Assembly: GCA_964533515.1 (NCBI GenBank)
Contig: CAZHMB010000004.1
Coordinates: 1 to 45,062 of the forward strand
Source of the DNA: CAZHMB01 sp964533515
GTDB taxonomy: Archaea > Nanobdellota > Nanobdellia > Pacearchaeales > GW2011-AR1
Length of the DNA: 45,062 nucleotides
Direction: 5' to 3'
In this document: one piece after another, positions 7,775-14,783 of the stretch
How the letters are laid out: each line of letters begins with the position of its first letter
How positions within the stretch are numbered: the first letter of the stretch is position 1
Program-made: the position numbers and the translations under genes
Notes under the pieces: generated by a model
The model's input: the letters and a program-made list of their open reading frames with translations, nothing else
Told to the model about the DNA's origin: nothing
Databases searched by the model: none

Positions 7775-8895
7775 AAATATTAATAGAAGCATTTAATTTC
7801 TATCCGGTCCTAGGGGGAGTTGAAAGAAGCATCCTGGAGATTTCAAAAGAATTTCAGAAAAAAGGTCACGAGGTTTCTGTAATTTGCTCAAATTTAAGTA
7901 ACAAGCTTGCTTCAAAAGAGACATACAAGGGAATTAAAATAATTCGATACCCTATTCCCTACTTAAATAAAAAAATAAAATTTCTTTGGCCATTATTTCA
8001 TAGGAAAGTCATAAGAAAATACCTCAGGGCATTGCCCAATGATTTTGATATTATTTTTTGTTCTAATTTTTTATACGGGGGGTTGAATAAGAAGATTTTT
8101 CGCAATGCCGAGATTATTTATCGTCTCCCGGTCATTATCAAAGAAAATTTAAAATCTAAAATGGAGGTGGGGGTTGGCTTTTTCATATATTCTAAGATAG
8201 TTGAAAGAATAGAAAGAAGGACTGTTAAAGAGAATAAAATAATGGTTTATAGTAGAAATTTAGTAGCTCAAATAAAAAAGGCGCATTCTATCTATTCAGA
8301 TAAAATAAGAGTTATTCGTCCAGGAATTGATATGGATAAGTTCAACCCAGGAAAGGGGGACAAATATCCTGTAATAAGTGTTTGTAGATTTGCCCCAGAA
8401 AAGAATCTCCTTTCATTAGTTAAAGTTTTTCAGAAATCACAAAATAGAATCTATCTTGTTGGAGAAGGGGGGGAAGGGGCAAAATTGATTAAAAGTATCA
8501 AACAAAACAGGTTAGAGAAAAAGATAATTTTGTTGGGAGGAAAGAAAAACCCCGAAGATTATTTAAAAAAATCCAAGATTTTTCTTTTGACTTCTAAATA
8601 CGAGGCCTTCGGCCTAGTTCTCCTTGAAGCAATGGCCTCCGGCCTTCCATGTATTGCCTTCAAGCCAGACGGAAAAAAGATAATCACCGCTTCAGATGAA
8701 ATAATAAAAGACAAAAAAACAGGTTTCTTAGTAAAAGATGAAAAAGAAATGGCAGAAAAAATTGATCTTCTTCTGTCTGACGAAAAACTAAGGAAAAAAA
8801 TGGGAAAAGCTGCTAGAAAAGAAGCTGAAAAATATTCTTGGGAAAAATGTGCAGAAGAGATACTAAAATTCGCAAACAAAAAACCTAAATACTAA
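7771..8895 (+). CDS. Glycosyltransferase family 4, paralogue 2 of a recombining pair
   Basis: A 374-aa GT4 enzyme. N-terminal motifs are ILIEAFNFYPVLGGVERSI and KGHEVSVICS; C-terminal motifs are RPGIDMDKFNPG, ISVCRFAPEKNLLSL, VGEGGEGAKL and YEAFGLVLLEAMASGLP with the conserved E-x7-E. Residues about 277-356 are identical to those of the preceding gene at the DNA level. It ends the four-gene cluster; the next gene starts 36 nt downstream from its own promoter. Likely the last sugar-adding step of the same glycan pathway (inference from order only). Confidence 0.88.
   Translation: MKILIEAFNFYPVLGGVERSILEISKEFQKKGHEVSVICSNLSNKLASKETYKGIKIIRYPIPYLNKKIKFLWPLFHRKVIRKYLRALPNDFDIIFCSNFLYGGLNKKIFRNAEIIYRLPVIIKENLKSKMEVGVGFFIYSKIVERIERRTVKENKIMVYSRNLVAQIKKAHSIYSDKIRVIRPGIDMDKFNPGKGDKYPVISVCRFAPEKNLLSLVKVFQKSQNRIYLVGEGGEGAKLIKSIKQNRLEKKIILLGGKKNPEDYLKKSKIFLLTSKYEAFGLVLLEAMASGLPCIAFKPDGKKIITASDEIIKDKKTGFLVKDEKEMAEKIDLLLSDEKLRKKMGKAARKEAEKYSWEKCAEEILKFANKKPKY
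8598..8838 (+). repeat. 241-bp perfect direct repeat, copy 2
   Basis: Second copy, inside the GT4 gene at 7771, identical to 7495-7735 without a mismatch, including synonymous positions. Recombination between the copies would delete 1103 bp and produce a single in-frame chimeric glycosyltransferase. Confidence 0.97.
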
Positions 8896-8931
8896 ACCTT
8901 AAAAACCCCTCAGGCTTATAAAATTTATCAA

Positions 8932-9537
8932 ATGGCAGATTTAAACTCGACTTTGACGGCCGCATCAAAATATAGCTCAGAGATATTTGGGATGGACAGC
9001 AACCAGTTATTTTTGAACATCGCGCTAGCGATTGCAATTTTAATTATAGGAATATTTTTAGGGAAGATAGTTAACTTCCTTCTTAGAAAACTATTCCAAC
9101 AATTCGAGTTAAAAAAGAAAATAAGGAGCAGTTTCATAAGTCTTTTCCTTGTAGTAGTGAGGTGGTCAATATATCTTGTATTCCTCTCCTTAGCTATTAA
9201 TAGGTTAGGGATCCCTGCTTTAGCTCACCTCTTAACGACTGTCCTAATTACAATACCCGCGTTTGTGGCGGCATTAGTTTTGATATCAATAGGTTTCGCA
9301 ATTGCGGTATACCTGAGGGATGTCGTTGAAGACGCAGAAGTAACTGGTTGGGATTTAATATCTAGAATACTTTTCTATTTTGTTCTCTTTGTTTTTGGAG
9401 TTTATGCTTTACGTGTTGCATTGATAGCCTTTGATCCTTTAACAACCAACGCGATAATAGTTGTTTTGACAGCCGTAATAGCTTCTGCAATGGCGTATAT
9501 AATCGCAAAGAAAGAAACTAGAAAGGCTTCCCAATAA
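8932..9537 (+). CDS. MscS-like / TM-helix-repeat membrane protein
   Basis: A 201-aa protein with four to five hydrophobic segments (about residues 28-50, 66-90, 98-125, 140-165, 172-192). The pattern LAIAILIIGIFLGKIVNFLLRKLF, with a polar stretch and a second similar helix, resembles the membrane part of small mechanosensitive-channel-like proteins with conserved TM-helix repeats. The cytoplasmic beta domain of true MscS is absent, so gating function is uncertain. The ATG is 26-30 nt after a TATA-like CCTTAAAAAC near 8897-8906, fitting a leaderless mRNA. It follows the glycosyltransferase cluster but seems independently transcribed. Confidence 0.6.
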   Translation: MADLNSTLTAASKYSSEIFGMDSNQLFLNIALAIAILIIGIFLGKIVNFLLRKLFQQFELKKKIRSSFISLFLVVVRWSIYLVFLSLAINRLGIPALAHLLTTVLITIPAFVAALVLISIGFAIAVYLRDVVEDAEVTGWDLISRILFYFVLFVFGVYALRVALIAFDPLTTNAIIVVLTAVIASAMAYIIAKKETRKASQ

Positions 9538-9566
9538 TTTTAAACCAGTTTTTTTGTTACCAAAAC

Positions 9567-9575
9567 CTTTAAATA
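9567..9575 (+). promoter_or_regulatory. TATA box of the ArsR-type gene
   Basis: CTTTAAATA is centred 26 nt before the ATG at 9597, predicting a leaderless transcript. Confidence 0.55.
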
Positions 9576-9596
9576 CTTCTATGAATTATATTTCAT

Positions 9597-9905
9597 ATGT
9601 TAAAAGATTCATGTAGATGCCCAGAAAAGTCGTATCCTATTTTTTTTAGAAATCTTGCAAATTCATTAAAGATAAATATAATTATTTCATTAAGGAAAAA
9701 TCCAAAATCGGTAAATGAAATTGTTGCTGATTTAAAACAAGAACAGAGTAAGATTTCTCACGCGTTAACAACTTTAAGTCATTGCCATATTGTAGAAGTT
9801 GAACAAAAAGGCAAACAGAGAATTTACAGTTTAAACAAAGAGACAATTGTCCCAATTCTAAATATAATCGACAAACACAAGTGCAAGCATTGTCAAGCGA
9901 AGTAA
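9597..9905 (+). CDS. ArsR-family winged-helix regulator
   Basis: A 102-aa protein with the ArsR fold: FRNLANSLKINIIISLRKNPKSVNEIVADL, recognition helix region QEQSKISHALTTLSHCHIVEVEQKGKQRIYSLN, and a C-terminal helix. Cysteines cluster at the N-terminus (CRCP, residues 6-8), in the recognition region (SHCH) and at the end (CKHC), giving possible metal or redox-sensing sites. It precedes the isc operon (iscS at 10034), so a role in controlling Fe-S assembly, like an Fe-S or metal sensor, is plausible; this is inference from position and the cysteines. Transcription appears to start at the ATG. Confidence 0.78.
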   Translation: MLKDSCRCPEKSYPIFFRNLANSLKINIIISLRKNPKSVNEIVADLKQEQSKISHALTTLSHCHIVEVEQKGKQRIYSLNKETIVPILNIIDKHKCKHCQAK

Positions 9906-9920
9906 AATGGAGCTCAAGAT

Positions 9921-10032
9921 AATTAAATTTCAGAACTTCCAAGTTTGTGCGATTTCTCAGAAGGCCATTAGAAATCGTTTAACCGCAAAGGAAGGGAAGG
10001 TACTAGGAAACCGCTTAGGTTTCCTCGAATAA
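9921..10032 (+). ncRNA. Structured element A (5' leader of iscS)
   Basis: A TATA-like AATTAAATTT (9921-9930) is followed, 28 nt from its first base, by hairpin 1: GCGATTTCT (9949-9957) pairs with AGAAATCGT (9970-9978) around loop CAGAAGGCCATT. After the segment AACCGCAAAGGAAGGGAAGG comes hairpin 3, AGGAAACC/GGTTTCCT (10005-10012/10018-10025). Elements B, C and D share hairpin 1, and B shares the middle segment and the promoter spacing exactly. The iscS ATG follows 1 nt after. A 41-codon ORF (9907-10032) spans it, but in a different frame from the ORFs across B-D, so the signal is RNA-like rather than protein-like. Function unknown. Confidence 0.6.
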
Positions 10033-10033
10033 G

Positions 10034-11197
10034 ATGCAAAAACAAATCTACTTAGACAATGCTTCTACAACCCCTATTGATTCGCAAGTTCTGAAAGCAA
10101 TGCAACCTTATCTTACCTCAAAATATGGAAATGCTTCAAGCCAACATGCAAAAGGAAGAGAAGCAAAAGAAGCTTTAGAAAAGTCCAGAAAAATTATTGC
10201 AAAATCCATCGGAGCGAAGTCATCTGAAATCTATTTCACATCGGGAGGAACAGAAAGCAACAACTGGACGACTAAAGGATTATTTTTTAAACAAAAAGAA
10301 TTGCAAACAGGCAAGAACCATATTATAACAACAAAGATTGAACATGATTGTGTTTTGAATTCATGTAAATGGCTTGAGAAAACACAAGCAGCAAAAGTCA
10401 CCTATTTAGATGTTAATAGCGAAGGTTTTATTGATTTACAACAATTAAAGGATTCAATAACAGATAAAACTTTTCTTGTTTCGATAATTCACGGGAACAA
10501 CGAGATCGGAACAATCCAAGATTTGAAAGAAATCGGAAAGATCTGCAGGGAGAAAAAAGTCTTGTTTCACATAGATGCCTGCCAGAGTTATACAAAAACA
10601 GAAGTTAATGTTAAAAAACAAAATCTGGATTTAATAACTTTAAATGCCCATAAAATTCATGGGCCGAAAGGTGTTGGAGTTTTATACATTAGAAAAGGAA
10701 TCCAAATTACTCCTTTACAACACGGTGGAGGCCACGAATCGGGTTTGCGTTCCGGAACAGAAAGCATCTCGGGAATTGTTGGTTTTGCTGAGGCCGTTAA
10801 GATTTCTAACAATAAGGACATAAAAAAAATGAAACAACTTCAAGAAAAAATGATAAATGAAATTTTAAAAATCCCAAATACAAAAATAAATGGTCCAATT
10901 CCTGGAGAAAAAAGACTTTGTAATAATATCAACATCTGTTTTTCAAATATAGAAGGAGAATCAATTGGGGGCTATCTTGAAAGAGAAAATATTTTCACAT
11001 CAACCGGCTCCGCCTGTTCATCGCATGCTCTTGAACCCAGCCACGTTTTAACGGCGATAGGAAGAAGCCACATTGAAACAAATAGTTCAATAAGAGTTTC
11101 AATAAGCAAGTTCACAACAGAAGAAGATATAAGCAAATTCCTAAATCTTCTACCCAAAGTTGTAAATAAATTGAGAAGGCTGAGCCCCTTTGCATGA
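10034..11197 (+). CDS. iscS: Cysteine desulfurase (IscS/NifS family)
   Basis: A 387-aa PLP enzyme that takes sulfur from L-cysteine as a persulfide and passes it to the IscU scaffold for Fe-S clusters, and possibly to tRNA thiolation. Visible motifs: YLDNASTTP at the start, SGGTESNN, the PLP-binding HIDACQSY aspartate and NAHKIHGPKG with Schiff-base Lys207, GLRSGTES, and the mobile active-site loop STGSACSS with Cys328. Length is normal. It opens the operon with the DUF1858 protein, while iscU follows after four unrelated genes. Its leader is structured element A. Confidence 0.95.
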   Translation: MQKQIYLDNASTTPIDSQVLKAMQPYLTSKYGNASSQHAKGREAKEALEKSRKIIAKSIGAKSSEIYFTSGGTESNNWTTKGLFFKQKELQTGKNHIITTKIEHDCVLNSCKWLEKTQAAKVTYLDVNSEGFIDLQQLKDSITDKTFLVSIIHGNNEIGTIQDLKEIGKICREKKVLFHIDACQSYTKTEVNVKKQNLDLITLNAHKIHGPKGVGVLYIRKGIQITPLQHGGGHESGLRSGTESISGIVGFAEAVKISNNKDIKKMKQLQEKMINEILKIPNTKINGPIPGEKRLCNNINICFSNIEGESIGGYLERENIFTSTGSACSSHALEPSHVLTAIGRSHIETNSSIRVSISKFTTEEDISKFLNLLPKVVNKLRRLSPFA

Positions 11198-11204
11198 ACT
11201 AAAA

Positions 11205-11411
11205 ATGAAAAAAATAACCCCAAAAACAAAGATATCTGAGGCTTTAGAAATGAAAGGGGACGCAGGCGCAGAAATTTTAATGAACTCCGGAATGGGTTGC
11301 GTTTTTTGTCCGATGGCCCAACAAGAAAGTTTAGAAGGGGGTTGCCTCGCTCATGGAATGTCCAAGAAAGATGTTGAAAAAATAGTTGAGGGGTTGAATA
11401 AGTTGAAATGA
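11205..11411 (+). CDS. DUF1858 redox-disulfide domain protein
   Basis: A 68-aa single-domain protein: MKKITPKTKISEALEMKG, then NSGMGCVFCPMAQQESLEGGC and a C-terminal helix. The GCxxCPMA pattern with a third downstream Cys is typical of the DUF1858 redox-disulfide domain, found beside Fe-S and hybrid-cluster proteins. I chose the ATG at 11205; a TTG at 11190 would extend it by five residues into iscS. It sits between iscS and the inserted hydrolase genes and probably handles sulfur or electrons for the Isc system (inference). It overlaps the next gene by 4 nt. Confidence 0.82.
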   Translation: MKKITPKTKISEALEMKGDAGAEILMNSGMGCVFCPMAQQESLEGGCLAHGMSKKDVEKIVEGLNKLK

Positions 11412-12310
11412 ACTTTAAACAAAAATTTGAGCCGAAAGATGATAAAGTAATTCATGGGGCGGGCCAAAGCATAGAAAGATTCAAAGATTATTGGAATGCT
11501 GTTGGAAAGAATAAGCCCCTCATCTACATGATGTACATAAGAATAAATGAGATTAAAGAAAAACTTCCAAAGAAGTTCAAAGATATGGAAAATTTTAATA
11601 GAAATCTAATCCCTCAGATAGGATTAAATTTTAAGATTAGATCAAAAGGCTCGCAAGTGAAAGAAATTGCCGAGGGACAATATGATCAACACATTGGTGA
11701 TCTATGTGACGTTTTCTCAAAATTCAAAAAACCGATTTTTTTGCGTATAGGTTATGAATTCGATAAAGAAGGGAAATATGATCCAGAGTATTTTCGAAAA
11801 GCATGGAAATACCTGGTCGGCATTATTAGAAAAAAAGGGATCACAAATGTGGCGACAGTTTGGTGTGCCTGCCCTTACAATGGAACTTCACCAGTCGAAC
11901 CATATTATCCCGGTGACAATTATGTTGATTGGTTTGGAATAGATGTTTTTGGTGTTAGACATTTTGAAAAACTATACCCCCCTGTAGAGGGTTTTTTGGA
12001 ATTGGCAAAAAAACATAAGAAACCTGTGATGATAGGGGAATCAAGTGCAATAAGTTCTAGAAGAGAAAATAAAGATGATTGGAAAGAATGGTTTGTTCCA
12101 TATTTTGATTGGATAAAGAAACACCCTGTGATAAAAGCATTTTGCTATATCAATTGGGATTGGGGAGTTGATTGGAAACAACCAGAATGGGGAAACGCAA
12201 GAATAGATAATAAAACAGAACTATTACAGGAATATAAAAAAGAGTTATCTAAAAAGAGTTATCTTCAGAATATTCCCCTAAATAAATTTTTAGAAGAGGT
12301 TAATCTTTAA
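11408..12310 (+). CDS. GH26-like (alpha/beta)8-barrel glycoside hydrolase, cytoplasmic
   Basis: A 300-aa protein with features of GH26-type retaining glycosidases: FLRIGYEFD supplies the acid/base Glu117, NVATVWCACP and YYPGDNYVDWFGIDVFG are typical barrel strands, VMIGESSA supplies the nucleophile Glu211, and FCYINWDW is the last strand. Related enzymes cut beta-mannans or similar polysaccharides. There is no signal peptide or membrane segment, unlike most GH26 enzymes, so it would work on imported or internal glycans unless exported another way. Its ATG overlaps the DUF1858 stop by 4 nt. It is the first of four genes inserted between iscS/DUF1858 and iscU. Substrate is unknown. Confidence 0.72.
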   Translation: MNFKQKFEPKDDKVIHGAGQSIERFKDYWNAVGKNKPLIYMMYIRINEIKEKLPKKFKDMENFNRNLIPQIGLNFKIRSKGSQVKEIAEGQYDQHIGDLCDVFSKFKKPIFLRIGYEFDKEGKYDPEYFRKAWKYLVGIIRKKGITNVATVWCACPYNGTSPVEPYYPGDNYVDWFGIDVFGVRHFEKLYPPVEGFLELAKKHKKPVMIGESSAISSRRENKDDWKEWFVPYFDWIKKHPVIKAFCYINWDWGVDWKQPEWGNARIDNKTELLQEYKKELSKKSYLQNIPLNKFLEEVNL

Positions 12311-12311
12311 A

Positions 12312-12632
12312 ATGATGCCGAATCTAGAAAATCTAAACTTAGGAAATAAAGAGATTTACATAAAAGCATTTAAAGATTTAATAAATAAAATAAAGAACAA
12401 CCAAGAGATTCAAGAAGAAAAGGATTTCATAATCAAAGACGAGGAGATAAAAGGAGAAAGAATTTTGACAATTGTCCCAAATGAATTATTAAATCAATAT
12501 ACTAATTTCAGAAACGAATACCCCGAAGAATTCCTTGGATTTTCAGTTGTTGTCAAAGGTTTACGTTTGTCATGTTTTGGTGTTCCTTGCGAAGAATTAA
12601 GTAAATGTGTTGTTGGGGGGATTAAAAATTAA
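12312..12632 (+). CDS. Unknown 106-aa protein of the hydrolase cassette
   Basis: Residues 10-75 are charged and helical (KDLINKIKNNQEIQEEKD, then IVPNELLNQYTNFRNEYPEEF). The C-terminus is a conserved-looking beta segment with three cysteines, GFSVVVKGLRLSCFGVPCEELSKC. No signal peptide is present. It starts 1 nt after the glycosidase stop and shares one base with the next start (TAATG), so it is translationally coupled with the glycosidase and the VanX-like peptidase. I do not recognise it. A subunit or chaperone for the neighbouring hydrolases is possible. Confidence 0.7.
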   Translation: MMPNLENLNLGNKEIYIKAFKDLINKIKNNQEIQEEKDFIIKDEEIKGERILTIVPNELLNQYTNFRNEYPEEFLGFSVVVKGLRLSCFGVPCEELSKCVVGGIKN

Positions 12633-13189
12633 TGGTAAGAAAAGGATTTGTTTCATTAGAAAAATATGGTTTCATAATTAATCAGAGAACGAGAAAAGAT
12701 TGGGCAAGTTCTAAAAAAATTTGGACTAGGAAGAAAGTTGCAGATGCTTTAGTTCAAGCCAAAAACCTGTTGCCCCCAGGATTTAATCTTTTGATTTTGG
12801 ATGGAAAGAGATCCATTGAGGATCAAAGGAGAATAATCAAGATTTGCGAAAAAGATTTTAAGAATAGGGATCCTCAAAATTGGAGACAAATGCTAAAGGA
12901 CTTTACCGGCGGTTATGAAATACTAAAACAAAGAAAATTCTCTCCAATGAGTCATCTTGGAGGGGGCGCAGTTGATTTAACTATTGTAGATGACAGAGGT
13001 AAGGAGTTGGATATGGGTGGAGATACATTTGATGAAAGAGAGGCCTTAAATTACTATGAAAAAAAGAAAAGACTCAGCAAGAGAGAGAAAGAGATTAAAG
13101 AAAACCGTAGACTCCTAAAGAAGGTTATGGTTAAAGCAGGTTTTAAGCCATATCCAAAAGAATGGATTCATTGGGGGTATAAAAAATGA
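12632..13189 (+). CDS. VanX-like D-alanyl-D-alanine dipeptidase (peptidase M15D)
   Basis: A 185-aa zinc peptidase. Zinc ligands and catalytic residues align with VanX: SHLGGGAVDLT gives His108 and Asp115, KEWIHWGY gives catalytic Glu177 and ligand His180, and LDGKRSIEDQ carries the conserved Arg60. The DMGGDTFDE motif between them is also typical. It should cut D-Ala-D-Ala or related D,D-dipeptides in the cytoplasm; no signal peptide is present. Archaea do not make murein, so the substrate probably comes from bacteria, or the enzyme has changed specificity. It overlaps the M23 gene by 4 nt. Confidence 0.87.
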   Translation: MVRKGFVSLEKYGFIINQRTRKDWASSKKIWTRKKVADALVQAKNLLPPGFNLLILDGKRSIEDQRRIIKICEKDFKNRDPQNWRQMLKDFTGGYEILKQRKFSPMSHLGGGAVDLTIVDDRGKELDMGGDTFDEREALNYYEKKKRLSKREKEIKENRRLLKKVMVKAGFKPYPKEWIHWGYKK

Positions 13190-13668
13190 CCTACATTCTC
13201 CCGTTCAAGAAACACCCCGTGAAAATCGGTCAAGGTTTTAATACTGGAAGTCACAAAAAATGGCCTGAAGACAAAGAGGACATGACTTACTCTGTAGATT
13301 TTCTTTTAAGACAAGGAACAAGAATAATCGCTTCTCGCGAAGGAAAAATTGTTAAAGTTAAGACCAACGGGAAGAAAAACTATTCTGGAAAGAATCCAAA
13401 AAAAGGGGAAAAAGCTTACAAGGAACACATGAATGAAATAGTAATCAAACATAAAGATGGAACTTATGCAGCTTATTCGCACTTGAAAAATCAAAAACCA
13501 AGAGTGAAGCTCGGACAAATTATCAAGCAAGGACAAGTTATTGGATTAAGTGGAAATACGGGTTGGTCCTCAAAACCACATTTAGATTTTAATATCTTCA
13601 AGAAGAATATCGGAAACTGGAAAATAAAGACAATTAAAATTAAATTTGAAGATTATAAATTGAAATGA
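13186..13668 (+). CDS. M23-family peptidase with altered HxH motif
   Basis: A 160-aa LytM/M23 domain without signal peptide. Seen are a possible first ligand His23 (GSHKKWPE), YSVDFLLRQGT with Asp38, the strand ASREGKIVKV, YAAYSHL with His99, the LGQIIKQGQVIGLSGNTGWSS strand pattern, and PHLDFNI with His132. In classical M23 enzymes the last motif is HLHF, where the second His binds zinc; here it is Asp134, which might still bind metal or might mark a weakened enzyme. M23 peptidases cut peptide cross-links in bacterial murein. The gene overlaps the VanX-like gene and iscU by 4 nt each. Confidence 0.82.
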   Translation: MTYILPFKKHPVKIGQGFNTGSHKKWPEDKEDMTYSVDFLLRQGTRIIASREGKIVKVKTNGKKNYSGKNPKKGEKAYKEHMNEIVIKHKDGTYAAYSHLKNQKPRVKLGQIIKQGQVIGLSGNTGWSSKPHLDFNIFKKNIGNWKIKTIKIKFEDYKLK

Positions 13669-14057
13669 CCCCCCAACCATTTGGCTACACAAAAGAACTC
13701 CTGAAACATTTTCAAAATCCAAAATATGTCAAAAAATTAAAGGACCCTGATGCTATTGGGGAAATAGGGAATATAAAATGCGGAGATGTCATGCGCCTTG
13801 GAATCAAAGTTGATAAAAAAACAAACAAAATCTCGGATATCGGTTTCCAAACATTTGGCTGTCCAGCAGCGGTCGCCAGTAGCGACGTTGTTTGCGAACT
13901 TGCAAAAGGAAAAACATTGGACCAAGCAAAGAAACTTTCAAAGAATGATATCGTGAAAAAACTGGGTGGAATGCCTCCGATAAAAATTCATTGTTCAATT
14001 CTTGGAATTGAAGCGTTAAACAAAGCTATAAAAAGCTACGAGGACAAAAATAAATAA
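13665..14057 (+). CDS. iscU: Fe-S cluster scaffold IscU
   Basis: A 130-aa scaffold protein on which IscS-derived sulfur and iron form [2Fe-2S]/[4Fe-4S] clusters. All ligand residues are present: GNIKCGD (Cys39, stabilising Asp41), FGCPAAVASS (Cys66) and KIHCSILG (His109, Cys110). Length is typical of IscU. It belongs functionally with iscS (10034) and the DUF1858 gene, but four hydrolase-cassette genes separate them; all remain in one run of overlapping reading frames, so co-transcription is very likely. Structured element B follows directly. Confidence 0.93.
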   Translation: MTPQPFGYTKELLKHFQNPKYVKKLKDPDAIGEIGNIKCGDVMRLGIKVDKKTNKISDIGFQTFGCPAAVASSDVVCELAKGKTLDQAKKLSKNDIVKKLGGMPPIKIHCSILGIEALNKAIKSYEDKNK

Positions 14058-14071
14058 AATGAAATTCAATA

Positions 14072-14299
14072 AATTAAATTTGGAAATCCTTGAATTTGTG
14101 CGACTTGGAAGAAGGCAAATGAAAAGTCGCTTACTCGTGCCCTTCAGGGTAACCGCAAAGGAAGGGAAGGTGCGAGAGTTTACGCGAGATTTTATCCTAA
14201 AAGTAAATTTAAAAAACCCGAGCGTGGGCTCGAGGTTAGGAAACCGTTTATGCCCTTTCCTCTGGACCTACTTGGCAGGGTACTTAGGTTTCTTCGAAT
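14072..14299 (+). ncRNA. Structured element B (between iscU and the membrane wHTH gene)
   Basis: AATTAAATTT (14072-14081) lies at the same spacing from hairpin 1 as in element A. Hairpin 1 is GCGACTT/AAGTCGC (14100-14106/14124-14130) with AAGAAGGCAAATGA in the loop. Hairpin 2 has CTCG/CGAG (14134-14137/14173-14176) enclosing GCCC-TTCA-GGGT. An extra hairpin AACC-CGAGC-GTGG-GCTCG-A-GGTT occupies 14215-14237. AGGAAACC (14238-14245) pairs with GGTTTCTT (14287-14294) as the closing stem, ending just before the ATG at 14300. An 83-codon ORF (14059-14310) covers it, but I think it is incidental. Confidence 0.6.
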
Positions 14300-14776
14300 A
14301 TGGAAAATAAATATGCGGGTTGGCTAGTTGTAGGAATCTCTGTAATAATGGCCGTATTCGTGGGAATTTTTAATTACACTTTGAAAAATCTTGTTGGAGA
14401 GACCTGTACTCACGGAGCAACGTGTTCAATGTACGACACCATAGCAATTCAGACATGGATTTCCTTAGCCGTTGTTGCTGTTATCTTAGTTATAGGAATT
14501 GTAATTATGTTCACAAAACCAAAAGAAAGAATCATCATAAGAACAAAAAAGCAACAGATCAAAAAAATAGACAAATCCAAATTAGATTCCAAAGAGAAAC
14601 AAGTTGTTGAAATTTTGGAAAGAGAAAATGGGGCAATATTTCAAAAAACATTGATGGAAGAACTTGGAATTGGAAAAGTTGGTATAACCCGTCTGCTTGA
14701 CAAACTCGAAGCTAAACAGATTCTCGAAAGAAAAAGGCGAGGAATGAATAATATTGTTGTTCTAAAAAGAGATTAA
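14300..14776 (+). CDS. Membrane-anchored winged-helix regulator
   Basis: A 158-aa protein with two membrane helices (about residues 7-29 and 53-75) flanking a short external loop with two cysteines (ETCTHGATCSMYD). A basic linker (KPKERIIIRTKKQQIKK) leads to a cytoplasmic winged helix at 95-158: KEKQVVEILERENGAIF, TLMEELGIGKVGITRLLDKLE, ILERKRRGMNNIVVL. This layout is a known archaeal type in which an external signal, here perhaps redox through the Cys pair or metal, is passed to DNA (inference). It begins directly after structured element B. The alternative ORF at 14422 is a shadow. Confidence 0.75.
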   Translation: MENKYAGWLVVGISVIMAVFVGIFNYTLKNLVGETCTHGATCSMYDTIAIQTWISLAVVAVILVIGIVIMFTKPKERIIIRTKKQQIKKIDKSKLDSKEKQVVEILERENGAIFQKTLMEELGIGKVGITRLLDKLEAKQILERKRRGMNNIVVLKRD

Positions 14777-14783
14777 AAAATAA

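Noticed and set aside
7495..8838. Insertion sequence or transposon as the source of the 241-bp repeat
   Set aside because: The repeat is entirely coding for glycosyltransferase, with no inverted ends, target duplications or transposase.
11190..11204. TTG start for the DUF1858 protein
   Set aside because: It extends into iscS by 8 nt and adds five residues unlike the family; the ATG at 11205 is a better start.
14059..14310. 83-codon ORF across structured element B as a gene
   Set aside because: Its codons follow the hairpins; the equivalent ORF over element A uses another frame relative to hairpin 1, and the translated sequences share only what the RNA stems dictate. A leader peptide remains possible but unproven.
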